A DNA stretch of 64,000 bases, from the NCBI RefSeq assembly GCF_037975245.1, contig NC_092564.1:238601-302600 (forward strand), given 5' to 3'. Position numbers and translations under genes: made by a program. The notes beneath the pieces are model-generated. The model had not been told where the DNA came from, made no database searches, and was given only the letters and a program-made list of their open reading frames with translations. This document shows positions 32,457 through 44,010 of this stretch, piece by piece (the stretch's first letter is position 1; each line of letters opens with the position of its first letter). The DNA is from Apostichopus japonicus (lineage: Eukaryota > Echinodermata > Holothuroidea > Aspidochirotida > Stichopodidae).

Positions 32457-33690
32457 CGTTTAGTGGTTACGATGCTTAAGCAGGTTCATAGTGTGGTAAG
32501 CCATACATGTTAATATTCATGAACTTGTGCACACCAATATGAAGAGGAGTATGGATTGACTTATGCAGCAGCATATCAAAGGAAGGTACCAGGAATCAGT
32601 TATCATGTTGACAAAGTCTATTTAGTGACATCCATGAAAGCCAGTAGGCCAGTGCCATAAAATTTGCTCAAAAGGCCACATAACTATGTGAATAATATAG
32701 AACAAGTGACTTAAAATTTAACCAAGAATTAAGTGAGAACCAGAACAAGATCATAGATGTCCAGCTCTTATGTAAGTCATTCTCTTGTGGGCAAATCAAC
32801 CATTTAATTCACTGGTACGGAACTTACAGTATACATATTTTCTTCCAATTGCTATGTGAAATATAATGTAGACACATACAGTAGATTTGTATGATTAAAG
32901 GGAATGTTCTGTTACCAATTTTGAGTTGCAAATCCCTTTAATATTTGTTATAATAGAGCTCTCAATGCACTGTGAAATAATTTGACAACCTATATGTAGT
33001 CTGGTATAAATCACATAAGAAATTGCCAATTTTGAGACCACTTGCCATATTAGATATTTTTAGATAACCTGTTGAAACCTTGAAGTTCAGAGGGTGAAAT
33101 GGATATTGCCACTTGAATGTGCATTAATGCAATACCACATATCAACTTTCCTCAACTTTCCTGGATGACTTTATGTTCTGTTAAAGACTTATGGAGCCCT
33201 TCACAAAACTAAACTGAATTGAACTTGACCAAACCATGTTCACCAAAAGAAATCATAGCATTGGAAAATTGATCGATTTATTGAAGCTTTCATTTGGAGT
33301 TATCATGTTTAAAAGTTTTTTTAGAATTTAACATAAATGTTGACTGCAATGACCTTTGACCTCCACCAACTTAAATAGGGTTCTTGAACTCACAAAGCTG
33401 GATTCGCATACCATGTATGGAGTTCAACAATGTATCCATTTGTTCCTTTGTTTACAAAGTTTTCACACTTTGACCTCTGTTGACCTCACAAGACCATTGA
33501 AATACACAGAAAGAATATGATTCTTGTATCTGATAAGACGGATCCAAATACCAAGTATGAAGTTAATTCACAACAAACTTTTTGAATTACGGTGTTTACA
33601 AGCAACTGCCACATACACACACGCCATCACCATCGCATAGATTCCTTCTGCCTCTGGCAAGGAATCAAGAATGCAACATGTCCAAACCAC
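32457..33690 (+). repeat. composite DR1-module repeat, second long copy
   Basis: Co-linear with about 16318-17240: 'TTTAGTGGTTACGATGC', 'GTGGTAAGCCATACATG', 'CAGGAATCAGTTATCATGTTGAC', 'AAATCAACCATTTAATTCAC', 'AGTTATCATGTTTAAAAG', then DR1 modules with TGACCTTTGACCT at 33350-33362. It ends in a CA tract and 'GATTCCTTCTGCCTCTGGCAAGGAATC', an inverted repeat of GATTCCTT/AAGGAATC. Confidence 0.75.
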
Positions 33691-33989
33691 ACAATAGGGC
33701 AGCAGCTCCTTGCTTGGTACATTATAATGTCATGAACGGTACCATTGTTACGGTCATGATATAAATCTAATTTGGTATTACATACTGTTAACAAACTGAT
33801 CCTCGTGGACAGGGTGGTTGCACTTTATCATAACCTCAATTTTTAGTTTAGTGTTCAAATCTTGGGAAACTGATGGAAGGCTATGAACCTTGTCTCTTAT
33901 CATAAAATTCTGTGGATTCTATGTATAGAAAATACACGTGCAGAGATGCATTTTGCTCTATAAAACAAAATTAATTCTTCCCTGTTTCA

Positions 33990-35060
33990 CTCCTTACATT
34001 TGTTAACCAGAGGGGAAACTTGCCTTTAAATACATTACATATATACACACAAAAAATTAGTATGCAAGCTGGTTACCTTGGCTGATGTTAATACTACAGA
34101 TGAAGAGCAGTATAAATCTAACAGAGTCAGTGCTTACATGGTTTGAAGACAGGGAACCATTTGACATAATTTCACAACAATGAAAAAAGACTGAGGGACA
34201 TTGTCGTTGGTAATTTATTCTGCATGCTCACGCTACCACAAAGAGCTGAATTTGCATTTGCTTATAATTAACCTGATGAGATCCATTTGATATTTTGACA
34301 TTTGAACCTCTGCTCACCTCAAATGACCATTAATATAGTGTTCTTATACTCACTATAAGAAAGACAGATGTTAAATGTTGTTCTTGATCATTTATTTTGC
34401 ATGCTCACTCTAACACAAAGAGCTGAATTTGCATTTCTAATACTTAACCTGATGAGATCCCTTTGATATTTTGACATTTGGACCTATAAGAAATACACAT
34501 GCCAAATATGAGCTATGTGATGTAACCTATGTTGGGATTTCGTGATAACAAGGTTGGGGCTTTACAAAGTGTGACCTTTGATCCCAAATGTTATTTGACC
34601 TCCACCAAAAACAATAAGGTTCTTGACCATATTATAGGGAAGCCACATGCAAAATATGAGAGCCAATAAACTTTCCTATCTGGAAATATTGTGTTTACAA
34701 GATTTCAAGTTCTGACCCCTTGTGACCTTAAATGAACTCAGACCTACACCAAATTGTGTAAAACATTTCCACCACATAAGGCTATCATACCATACATATA
34801 TGAGCTCCTTTGATATTCAGGTTCTGGAGACACAGTTTTTTAGATTTTCACAGTTTGTCCTCTGAGCTGATCCCAAATGAGGTTTTGACCTACACCCAAA
34901 CAATAGGGTTCTTGTACTAATTATGGGGAAGCCACATGCCAAATATGAGAACTGCAGATGATACCTATCTTGAGATATCATGTTTACAAGCTAGGGCTTC
35001 ACATACACACACCCACCCACTTACTTGCCTGCCTATGGCAAGTATTTAATACCGTTGCAA
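33990..35060 (+). repeat. composite DR1-module repeat, third type
   Basis: A lead-in ('GAGCAGTATAAATCTAA', 'CATGGTTTGAAGACAGGGAA', 'GACATTGTCGTTGGTAATTTATTTTGC') and at least four following modules match 56570-57440 co-linearly. A segment of about 105 bp is duplicated (about 34205-34320 and 34383-34490). It ends in ACACACACCCACCCAC and 'TTGCCTGCCTATGGCAAG'. Confidence 0.75.
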
Positions 35061-36649
35061 AAATTATATAATATGCAAGCAACAGAGTGTTAATATGCCC
35101 TTAAACTGGGTCAAATGCTAACTTTGGTGTACTTTTATATCCTATTGTAAATTATACTTTTCTTTTTTTTGTCTCATGGCATGCTAACCTAGATAAAAAT
35201 ATTTTTCTCCTATGCAAAAGATGATGGTATCCAACAGAATGAGGTAAGGATGCTATAGCTAGTACAATAAAACTAATGAGTAATTTCTGTTGCAAACTGA
35301 AAGATAGAACGTACAGCTAAGTGTGTAGTTCTAATCATGGATAGGTTTCAACCGCACAAATGGTCTGTCTGTAATAAAGGATCCCTCTGCGAAATGGCAA
35401 AGGTACATCATCATGATTGTGTTACTTTTTACAACACAATAGTAATGGAAAAAAGATCTTTTAGACCATCAAGATTGAATGCATAATGAGGCTTTAACCT
35501 AGTTTTGTGTAATAGTTTTGTGTAATAGATATAACTAAGCAAGATCTCCACAAGGCTAGATTTAATTCTTCATATTTTGCTCAGCCAATGGCAGCAACAA
35601 TGCAGGAAAAGCTAGTTTTAAAAGCAATAGCTAAGAATGCTGCTGCACAATAAAAAAGGCACCACGTGTTGCACTGTATATACAACAGAAAGTTGTACTG
35701 TACTTCAAAATTTCACGATGCAAAACCTGTAGTTTGTTCAATAAGAGATTTAAATTACACTTGTTGCCTAAGAGTGATTACAGACAAACTCTAGCCAAAT
35801 AATGTAGGTCAGCCATTGATTATGTAAACCAACATCATATAATTACTTCAGATTAGGTCTCATATCAGCAATGACAGGAACACAATTATTAACTTGTCAC
35901 AACAAGTTGACAAGTACTCTTGTCTGATTTAGAAAGCTGAAAGAGCCACTATCAAATAAGTGAGAGGGCAAAAGCTTTGTTGTTTATGAGTTTCTGTACA
36001 TATTCAATGAGGAAGTGAGTTTCCTAAAAGATCACCTTTGACATTTATGTTTAGTAAATCTCATATTTGATGTCACTTATCTGTACACTTAACCCTGAGG
36101 TTGGGAAAACATCCTTGCTGACATTTGACTGGTCAAAAATACATTAGCACAGATATCAACTCCCCCACAAAACAACACTTATTGGGGAGAAGGCAGAAAG
36201 AAATTCAGATAGAGAGGCACCTCAGAGAGGAAGAAAATGCTGATATCAACATTGACTGGTTTAATGTTCCATCTCAGCTGGAGGTTTGGTCTCCAGTTAT
36301 TATTGCCAGATACTATGTCTACATGTATATAGACTATATATGCCAACAAGTGTTTAACAACCACTTTGCTGCATGATAAATAACAGTTCCCATGCTGATA
36401 ATTTAAACTCATTGCATACCAAAGATGATATACATAGAAGCCAATACTCAAGATGATTGTCTACATTAAAATGATTCTGTGTGTTTCAAAAAAAGGAAGT
36501 ACATAAAACTGTTCATTTAAAAAAAAAGGAACTTTGTTTTTAGCTGCTTTTCTGACAAACCATGAAAAATGAGACCAAGATTCACCAAGATATTTAGGTA
36601 TGTTAGAGGCTGGGTTGGTGTGTACAGATAAATTGCTTTAATTTATTAT
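35061..36649. other. stretch without a supported gene
   Basis: A possible 23-nt exon (CAAAAG|ATGATGG...GAATGAG|GTAAGG, about 35221-35243, plus) has no partner. The frame 36125-36376 has no domain. Confidence 0.35.
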
Positions 36650-37520
36650 CCAGCATAGGTCCTTTAGGAGGTAAACAGTGAAGTATGTGTCTCTCTTTGA
36701 GGCCTCTTCCGATCTTGAGACAATCAGTCAGTCATCAATGTAGGTGAATAGTATTATGCCCCTCCTTCGTAAACATGGTTACCCTGGTGAAGACACTTGG
36801 TGCCGTGGATATGCCAAGTGGTAGCGCCACAAACTGGTAATCCACTCCCAGGATATGCCCAGTGGTAGCGCCACAAACTGGTAATCCACTCCCATGTACT
36901 GGAAGGCTAGAATCTTCTGGTCATCCCTCTTGATTGGGAGTAAGATCCAACGAGATGGTCCCTGTTCCCATTTCTAGGATTGGAACAATTGAGAAAAGTG
37001 TTTTCATCTGGAACAACTTTGGTTTTATGGAATGTTTGTTCAAGGGCTTTCAGTAGAGTATGGGCCTCCAGACATACGTCTGTTCCGTTCTTCGGAGTCA
37101 GGAAGAATGATGACCTGATAGAATCTGGTTCTCGGATGGGTGGACCTTTCTGATCGCTTGCTTGGAGGTGAACTCTATGGAGTAGCTGAAGCTGATGACC
37201 TCCAGTACCCATGGACCTGGATCCAAAAGGTCCCTTCTACAGGCGAATCGCATAAGTCTCCCGCCCACCGGCGTATGCCCGGTGGGGTGGGCATCCCAAG
37301 GGGCATTGTTGTTGGCAGTAACCTCTGTAGGAGCGTTGCCGCAGTTTGAACCTCTTACTCTTCTGGAATTTCTTGGTTAGTCCTTGTCCTCATTACATTG
37401 TTCTTTGCTGTAGCTCTGTATACCGGTATAACTTTTTTCCTGGCTCTTTAGGGAATTCCCTGGATTTCTGGGGTCCATTTGTTGCCATGCCATGGGGAGT
37501 TTAAAAACAGATTCTCTTAA
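36650..37520 (-). pseudogene. DIRS-like retroelement pol remnant (reverse transcriptase)
   Basis: Read on the minus strand in shifting frames, this gives the usual order of a DIRS-type RT: G-G-R-L with a DP-x-PWVLEVI segment (about 37190-37280), an I-x-F-T-S motif, F-L-L-P-K, an I-S-L-D-L core, then FQYMGVDYQFVALPLGIS, TAPSVFTR and F-T-Y-I-D-D. The catalytic YIDD (36731-36742) is followed at once by TGA, and several frameshifts plus a 44-bp duplication (36807-36894) break it. No tyrosine recombinase or RNase H portion was identified, so DIRS rather than another RT group is a judgement from the motif style. Confidence 0.7.
36807..36894. repeat. 44-bp tandem duplication inside the RT
   Basis: 36807-36850 and 36851-36894 differ by one base (CCAAGTGG against CCCAGTGG). 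As 44 is not a multiple of 3, the duplication shifts the RT frame between Y-Q-F-V-A-L-P-L-G-I-S and T-A-P-S, so it arose after, or caused, loss of function. Confidence 0.9.
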
Positions 37521-37704
37521 AGACCTGCCTCTTTCGGCTTCTTGTTAGGAATGGGTATCGAATTGTCCAGCAAAGAGATGTTATTCTAATAGTGACAAGT
37601 TGTGGAAATGTTGTTTCACCACCTTTGTGGACCAGGACTGTGAGTCTAGAACCAAGTCCATCAGCTCCGTTGTCTCACAGATGACCATCTTGGAGACTGA
37701 TCAA

Positions 37705-38215
37705 ACATCAGTATGGAGACTGGACTGAGTAGTGTCATCATCGCCCCTGTGTCTTTACATCAGTATGGAGACTGGACTGAGTACATCAGTATGGAGACTG
37801 GACTGAGAACATCAGTATGGAGACTGGACTGAGTAGTGTCATTATCACCCCTGTGTCTTTACATCAGTATGGAGACTGGACTGAGTACATCAGTATGGAG
37901 ACTGGACAGAGTAGTGTCATCATCGCCCCTGTGTCTTTACATCAGTATGGAGACTGGACTGAGTACATCAGTATGGAGACTGGACTGAGTACATCAGTAT
38001 GGAGACTGGACTGAGTAGTGTCATCATCGCCCCTGTGTCTTTACATCAGTATGGAGACTGGACTGAGTACATCAGTATGGAGACTGGACTGAGTAGTGTC
38101 ATCATCGCCCGTGTCTTTACATCAGTATGGAGACTGGACTGAGTACATCAGTATGGAGACTGGACTGAGTACATCAGTATGGAGACTGGACTGAGTAGTG
38201 TCATCAGCGCCCCTG
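37705..38215 (-). repeat. 26-bp minisatellite with a 26-bp spacer unit, inside the retroelement
   Basis: ACATCAGTATGGAGACTGGA-CTGAGT (26 bp) is repeated in runs of one to three, separated by AGTGTCATCATCGCCCCTGT-GTCTTT (also 26 bp). Units differ by very few substitutions and one has a 2-bp deletion. Flanking gag-like and pol-like sequence indicates the array expanded from retroelement sequence. Strand is given as that of the host element. Confidence 0.93.
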
Positions 38216-38735
38216 TGTCTTTACTATCTTCTTCCACTCTGAAAACCTGGGTGAGGAACTCTCTGGAAAGCTGACCAAGGTTTGGCATATGCTGTAAGGT
38301 GGGTCCACTAAGATCACAGCAGGTACTGTCGGTGGGGTTGGTTCAGGAAATACCCAACTACCCTTCTGACTACCTGAAACGCTCACTGAAGCCCTCCTTT
38401 GGCCACTCGGTGTCTGTGAGAGTTGGTCGTCTGAGTCCTCTGATTCAATTCTTTTCATCTCCTTGAAGAGAACTGGTCTGGGAGTACAATCCTTCCCAAA
38501 ACTCTAGGGTGTCCAATGCTGAGAGGCCTTCTGGCTCTCTCCTTGTGGTAGCTCTTGTGAGCTCTGTGGTCTAGAAGCCATACCCTGACCCGATTTGTCT
38601 GGGTTAGGCATGTCTCTTTGACCGATGGATGTGACAAGCAAGTCCTTGAGCTGGTTGAACATTTCCATGGTCAGTTGGCTGTCAGAGGAGGATTTGTGTC
38701 TCTTTCTAGGTCTGTCTGACCCAGCATAATATGGG
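38216..38735 (-). pseudogene. DIRS-like retroelement gag-like remnant
   Basis: The minus strand reads 'RPRKRHKSSSDS', then a segment with Q-L-T-M-E-M-F-N-Q-L-K-D-L-L, then a Gln/Ser/Pro-rich stretch to a stop near 38500. A second frame (38458-38204) continues with Glu/Asp/Ser-rich, then Pro-rich sequence (PEPTPPTVPAVILVDPP). Such a basic, Ser-rich, helical then Pro-rich region is usual for the gag-like ORF of DIRS elements. It is broken by a stop and frameshift. Confidence 0.5.
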
Positions 38736-38739
38736 AAAT

Positions 38740-41530
38740 AGCATTAGTAACGTAACGTGTCCTAATATGCAATACATATGGAGATAAAACATAAGGATAA
38801 AAAATGAAGTAGACAACTTTCACTAATAAAGTCTATCCAAAATAGCACTTTTTAGGAAAGGTTACAACTACCTGAAAACTGCTCAAAAATGATGTAGAAG
38901 GATGGTAACCGCGTAGAAGATAAGAATAACAATTCCCACGTGTAAAAAACTAACACTGTTGAAACAAAACGATCAAAATTGGATCAATTTTGCACCATTT
39001 ACACCATTGCTGTTTAGTGTTGCAAATTCAAACTAAACTCACATCTAGGCTGGGTCTAGCTCTTATAATGAGAACCGTCTCTTCAAAATGCTTTCAAAAG
39101 TTTACCTATTTTATGCCGTTTTCATTAGTTTTAACTACTATCATTGTCATTTGCATGAACAACACCGGTGGTACATTGAAAAATGAAGAAAAAGAGGAGA
39201 TCAAATTTGATCTTGGTTTTGTTTTCCTTTTCGGTACACACGGAATCACTTTAACATGTCTACATACAAAGTACCATCCTAGATGCCATTCTGGATTAAA
39301 AGTTTGTCTCTGGTGAAGTCCACTGGTATTCCTACCTTCATGTTTACCCTCAAACATGTAATTCAAATTTGTCAACGTAGAAGGACTAGGTAATCAGCAA
39401 ACCAGTACATGTGGCACATACCAAAACTCCACTGAACAGTTGGGAGCCAATTACAAGACTAAACCAAATTGGCCTAAGGCTAAGAAGTCACAAGGGCAAA
39501 GTACTTTTAATGGTTGTACTATATGTCTGTAAGTAGAATCCATCTGAAAATGTAAGTGCTTCTCTTTTTTTTGGGGGGGGGGGGCTAAATTAGAGCATAT
39601 GTCATTGTAAAATACATTTTAGGTGTGAACATATTACCACTTTTAGTAGAATGGTGTCCAATAACAAACAGTGCACTTAGATACTTTGAACTGGCAAAGT
39701 TGATTCATTGTCGAAAACAATTCTGTATTAGTCTACAAATATACCCTTTACAATGTAACCATGTCTCCACACTGTTCATATGTTGACAAAATCTTGACGA
39801 AATTATGGGCAATTTCCATGACAGTATCTTCAAGTAAAATGGCACCACACCACGACATATTATGATGCAGTCTACCTTACAAGAGCAAAGTGCATCCTGA
39901 ATTCATATGGACAATATTAAATGAGTTCAATATTACTATCCTATGTTTTAACCCAGATATCACAAGTACAATAAGGCAGTTCTCAGGAGAATAATTCTTT
40001 CATTCACTATTTCATTACAATGGACACACATAATATAGTCTAATACAAAGTAAGTTCACAAAAAGAATTCCATTGATATTGATGCTTTGGACATACAGTA
40101 GCTTTTTAGCCTTTTCAAAATAACATTGTTCTTTTGGCTTCACTTTTTCTATTCCTGTTATAGATTTCATAATTTGGAAGTGCGTCATACTCAATCCCTC
40201 TGCTACATCATTATAATAACAATGATTTATAATGAGCATGTATCTTCCCAGAAAAGAGTGCAATAGTGAAATGAATAGCATTCAGATATCAACTTCAAAA
40301 ACAAATATTCACATACACTGTGTTCAATGGAATAATGCGCTCTTCATACAAAACCACTGGTCCCTTGAGATATGATCATTGGTGCATTCACATGCAATGT
40401 GCATCATCTGGTGATCTGAGCCTGAGGGGTGCATTATCACATATTGATGCCTTTTTTTGCTCACAAAATGTTAGATATTGATAATTCCTTAGTAGCATCT
40501 CTGATGTACTTGACTGAGGAGCAGGGGCAGGGAGAGCATGGAGGACTTCCCCCAAAATAAAAACTTGTTCTACCCTTCCCCAGGAAGGACAACAGCCAAC
40601 AATTGTGATCCCATCTCCAGCATCCCACCCTGTGCCCCCTCCTCCTTCCCACAAAAAAATTACTCCAAGCAAGTCCTAGATGTAACAGGGTACTATTTTG
40701 GCCCCTATTTCTTGTTTCTGTTTCCCCTTGGTGAGATGACTTCCTCAGTGCCCTACCATTCACCTCTAGTTCACACCAAAGGTAAGTATATTCAGGCTTA
40801 TTAAACAAACTTGCCAGGTTGTCTCCAGATGTTCTGATGGTCCACTTTTGCTTCTTTATAAATTGTGGCCTATACCATACTACATCCAGGGTCATAGATG
40901 TAAACAGCCTGTACTCCACTGCTCCTATGTTGTAGGTGCTTAGAGAGTAGTCGTTACATAGTGGTAATTTTATTTTGAAAAAGCACAGAACTTAGATGAG
41001 AGACATTAATTTTCCATGTCACAACAGAGTATTTTTTAGCATGTAGAAAGATAGTAGATACTTTGCATATATTCATTATGTTAAGAACTAACCTCTCAAT
41101 TGTGAATAACCCTAGCCTACTAAAACTATTGCAGTTAGTGATGGCGCTTCCGATCTCACTTGGTCCAATTCATTCTCATGTTTGTTAAAAAAAACCTTAA
41201 TTTGTTTGGCCATGGTGGGCCAGACTTGCATGAACTTCTAAAAGTAGTGGTGGCCATTGGCCACTACATAATGAAACCCCCACAGTGAGATGCAGTATCG
41301 CTATGTAGTAGCAATGGAGACAGAACCACCCACATTATCAGGTTATCACGTTATCAGTTCACAAGAGCATTCATGAATGTATCTTTGACTGTGTTCTGTT
41401 AACACACTCACGAACAGATCCTGTGCCTACTTGTGATCATGATAAGCAGGAGTTCCTTCATATAGGTTTCTGGTCCATGATCTGTTTGCAACCTCATGAT
41501 CTGACCATAATCTGATGACAAGCCCGATAT
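38740..41530. other. stretch without a supported gene
   Basis: A G-run at about 39574-39583 and C/G-rich phrases near 40555-40660 are seen. A plus-strand donor-like site CCAAAG|GTAAGT near 40783 ends a frame with no domain. Frames 38990-39316, 40015-40281 and 40461-40919 are not recognisable. Confidence 0.4.
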
Positions 41531-42856
41531 ATAATACATGACCAGTGATAGAGAACACTGATTTTGGTCTTGTATCATTCATGACCAGTGATAGAGAACA
41601 CTAGTGTTTGCACGGGATATCCGGGTATCCGCCCTACGTGATACTACCCTGTTCCTAATATATAACCCGAATCCTACGCAAAGTGTGATTTTTTTTTTTT
41701 GGCAAACCGACACTTAGGCAGATTTCCCATTGACTTAGTGTGGTGTTAGGCTACCATGTGGTCGAAGATACCAGCAATAACGAAGGTACCCGCCCGACGT
41801 GATACTACCCGGTTCCTAATTTATTACCCGTAGCTTACGCAAAGTTTGATTTTTTAATTTTAACTTGCAAACCGATGGTTAGGCAGATTTCCCATTGACT
41901 TAGTGTGGTGTTAGGCTACCATGCGGTCGAAGATAACAGCAATAACGAAAGCATTCCATGGATATCTTATAACTGCGTCATAATTTCAGCTAATAAACAG
42001 ATGGCTAGGCTAGATTACCCCATTGACTTAGTCTGGTGTTAGGCTACCATGTGGAAGAAATTATTATTTATGCATTCCTTTATTTCATAGAAGGAAAGGC
42101 TGACAAGGAATTTTACGAGATGTTTATGGATTATAGACGGGATAACTAAAAAATGATAATCGCAAGTGGCTTTTTACTAATCGTTTATTCGCGCAATCTC
42201 GCGGCGAAACCTGGGCCTGCATAATAGATAGTAGTAGTAACAACTGTTTAAGAGCTAAATTGGATATTTATATGGTCTGATCCAATATTCGTGGAGAGCA
42301 AGCCAAAGCAGCGGCAGCAGTGCGATGTTAGTAGTGATGTTAATTATATGAAGTTATTAACAAGTTAATGAAAGAAACAAAAGCAAATAGAAATTATTGA
42401 GGAAGGTTTTATACCTTATCTTACACCTACGTATTTGAACATGAAAACATTGTCAGTAGAGAATATAATTCATATATTATAGCATCCAATATGTAATTTC
42501 TTGAAAATCGTGATACACGAGGGTAAACAATTTTTTTCTGGGTACCCGGATACCCGACGGGTAACGGCTGTCGGTACCTGGTTCCTGATTTTTGGACCTG
42601 TGTAAACACTGATTTTGGTCTTTTTTGTACCATACATGACCACAGTGATAGAGAACACTGATTTTGGTCTTTTTTGTACCATACATGACCACAGTGATAG
42701 AGAACACTGATTTTGGTCTTTTTTGTATCATACATGACCACAGTGATAGAGAACACTGATTTTGGTCTTTTTTGTATCATACATGACCACAGTGATAGAG
42801 AACACTGATTTTGGTCTTTTTTGTATCATACATGACCACAGTGATAGAGAACACTA
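41530..42856 (+). repeat. 49-bp tandem array split by an insertion
   Basis: GATTTTGGTC with 'CATGACCACAGTGATAGAGAACACT' recurs at 42611, 42660, 42709, 42758 and 42807, exactly 49 bp apart. Diverged units (CATGACCAGTGATAGAGAACAC) lie on the other side at about 41537-41601. The intervening 41602-42609 is an insertion. Confidence 0.92.
41602..42609. mobile_element. hAT-like insertion (about 1 kb) inside the 49-bp array
   Basis: The left end TAGTGTTTGCACGGG is the inverse of the right end CC(T)GTGTAAACACT(G). Inner sequences also mirror (CGGGATATCCGGGTATCC against GGTACCCGGATACCCG). The target duplication cannot be resolved because the array unit itself contains GAACACTG. Inside, 'GGCAGATTTCCCATTGACTT' with the following 40 bp is repeated near 41717, 41882 and (partly) 42013. 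No transposase was found. Confidence 0.7.
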
Positions 42857-43520
42857 CTCAACAGTACTAATTAACTTAGATTTTATGACTACTTTCCAGG
42901 GCCACAGCATTAGCTTTTTCTACCACCAATACCTTTTGTGGCCTACCTTGAATGATATGAGTAGCCACTCTTCCAACTGGAGTCAAGATTTGTATCAATC
43001 CTAGCACACTGAGCTAATAATACCTTTATGCAGTGAAAAGCAATAGCTGGAGAAGTGAGACTAAAGAGCTAACTTAATCCATTTAAAAATCTGGTCATGT
43101 GTGAATATGTAAACCTTCAACCTTTCACTAAGGTTTCTCCAACAAGGTCACTTTCCTCTAAATTGAACACCTTTCACACTTTAAACACTAGTTTATCTAT
43201 GATTTGCTCTCTTGTACAGTATATATACCTTTGACTGGAACAGTAAAGGCAATACTGGTAAATGGCAATACTGGTAAAATGCTATACTTGGAAACTTACT
43301 GCAGACATGTATATCATTACTACAAATTCAGAGAAAGTCAAGAAAATCAACAATGTGATGGTGGGAAGATCGTTTTCTTGCATATATTGCAATGACAATC
43401 CATTTCACATATAATTTTGATGAATACTGAACAGAAAGTTTAACCAGAAACTGTAGTGATTCTATCCTTGTCAAATGTGAACTTCACACAAGGTTCTTGT
43501 GCTCAATATGGTAGATCCAT
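42857..43520. other. stretch without a supported gene
   Basis: AT-rich; the frame 43204-43395 has no domain. GGCAATACTGGTAAA is directly duplicated near 43249-43277. Confidence 0.45.
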
Positions 43521-43522
43521 AT

Positions 43523-43590
43523 GCAGTAAACCCTAATTATCCGAACTGGGACTGCAGGTAGTTCGAATATTCAAAAAGTTCGGATAATCA
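43523..43590. mobile_element. pogo/Tigger-like terminal repeat remnant
   Basis: 'CAGTAAACCCTAATTATCCGAAC' with an inner 'GTTCGGATAAT' resembles the start of Tigger/pogo DNA transposons (CAGTA..CCCTC.ATTATCCGAAC, from memory). TTATCCGAACT and AGTTCGGATAA form an inverted repeat within 60 bp. No second end was found; it may be a solo end or a tiny MITE. Confidence 0.4.
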
Positions 43591-43819
43591 AGTTTTCATC
43601 AACTTACTAAGATCAACTTTAAGACACCCATGTAATGCTTGCTATACTATGCCTTCTAAATGATTGTATATAATATTTTCCATTGTTATCAATTGATTAT
43701 TTGATGATTGCATTCAGAATGAATGTCTAGTTATAGTTCTCAATGAGATTAATCAACATACTAGGTTTAAAGTCTGCCCTTTAGTTTTAAAGTTATCTTC
43801 TCCGGCATAGCTTTCAGTC

Positions 43820-44010
43820 TTTGGAGCCCTACCTTCAAATGACCATTTACCTCCACAGAGAACAATAGAGATACTCCAGTGGATCAACATACCAAGTATG
43901 AACTTCATCCAAGCATTATTGTTTAGTTTTCAGTTTAGAAGGATTCAGAATTTGCCCTATGGTGACCTTCAACGACCTTTCTTTTTCTTATCTTTTTCCT
44001 TTGTTTGTGC
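43820..44010 (+). repeat. decayed DR1-family modules
   Basis: 'CTTCAAATGACCATTTACCTCCAC', 'ACCAAGTATGAACTTCATCC' and 'GGTGACCTTCAACGACCTTT' are diverged phrases of the family. No perfect DR1. Confidence 0.65.

Noticed and set aside
35221-35243. 23-nt plus-strand microexon between CAAAAG and GTAAGG
   Set aside because: Good local splice signals but no partner exon or homology; such pairs are expected by chance in 64 kb.
37140-37380. Plus-strand frames over the DIRS-like region
   Set aside because: The RT motifs are on the minus strand; the plus frames are shadows.
40461-40919. 152-aa minus ORF as a gene
   Set aside because: No domain, biased composition from C/G-rich tracts and no good splice or start context. 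A plus-strand donor at about 40783 overlaps but also lacks support.
42427-42780. 117-aa minus ORF with K-K-T-K-I-S-V repeats
   Set aside because: It is the translation of the 49-bp tandem array, shifting frame each unit.
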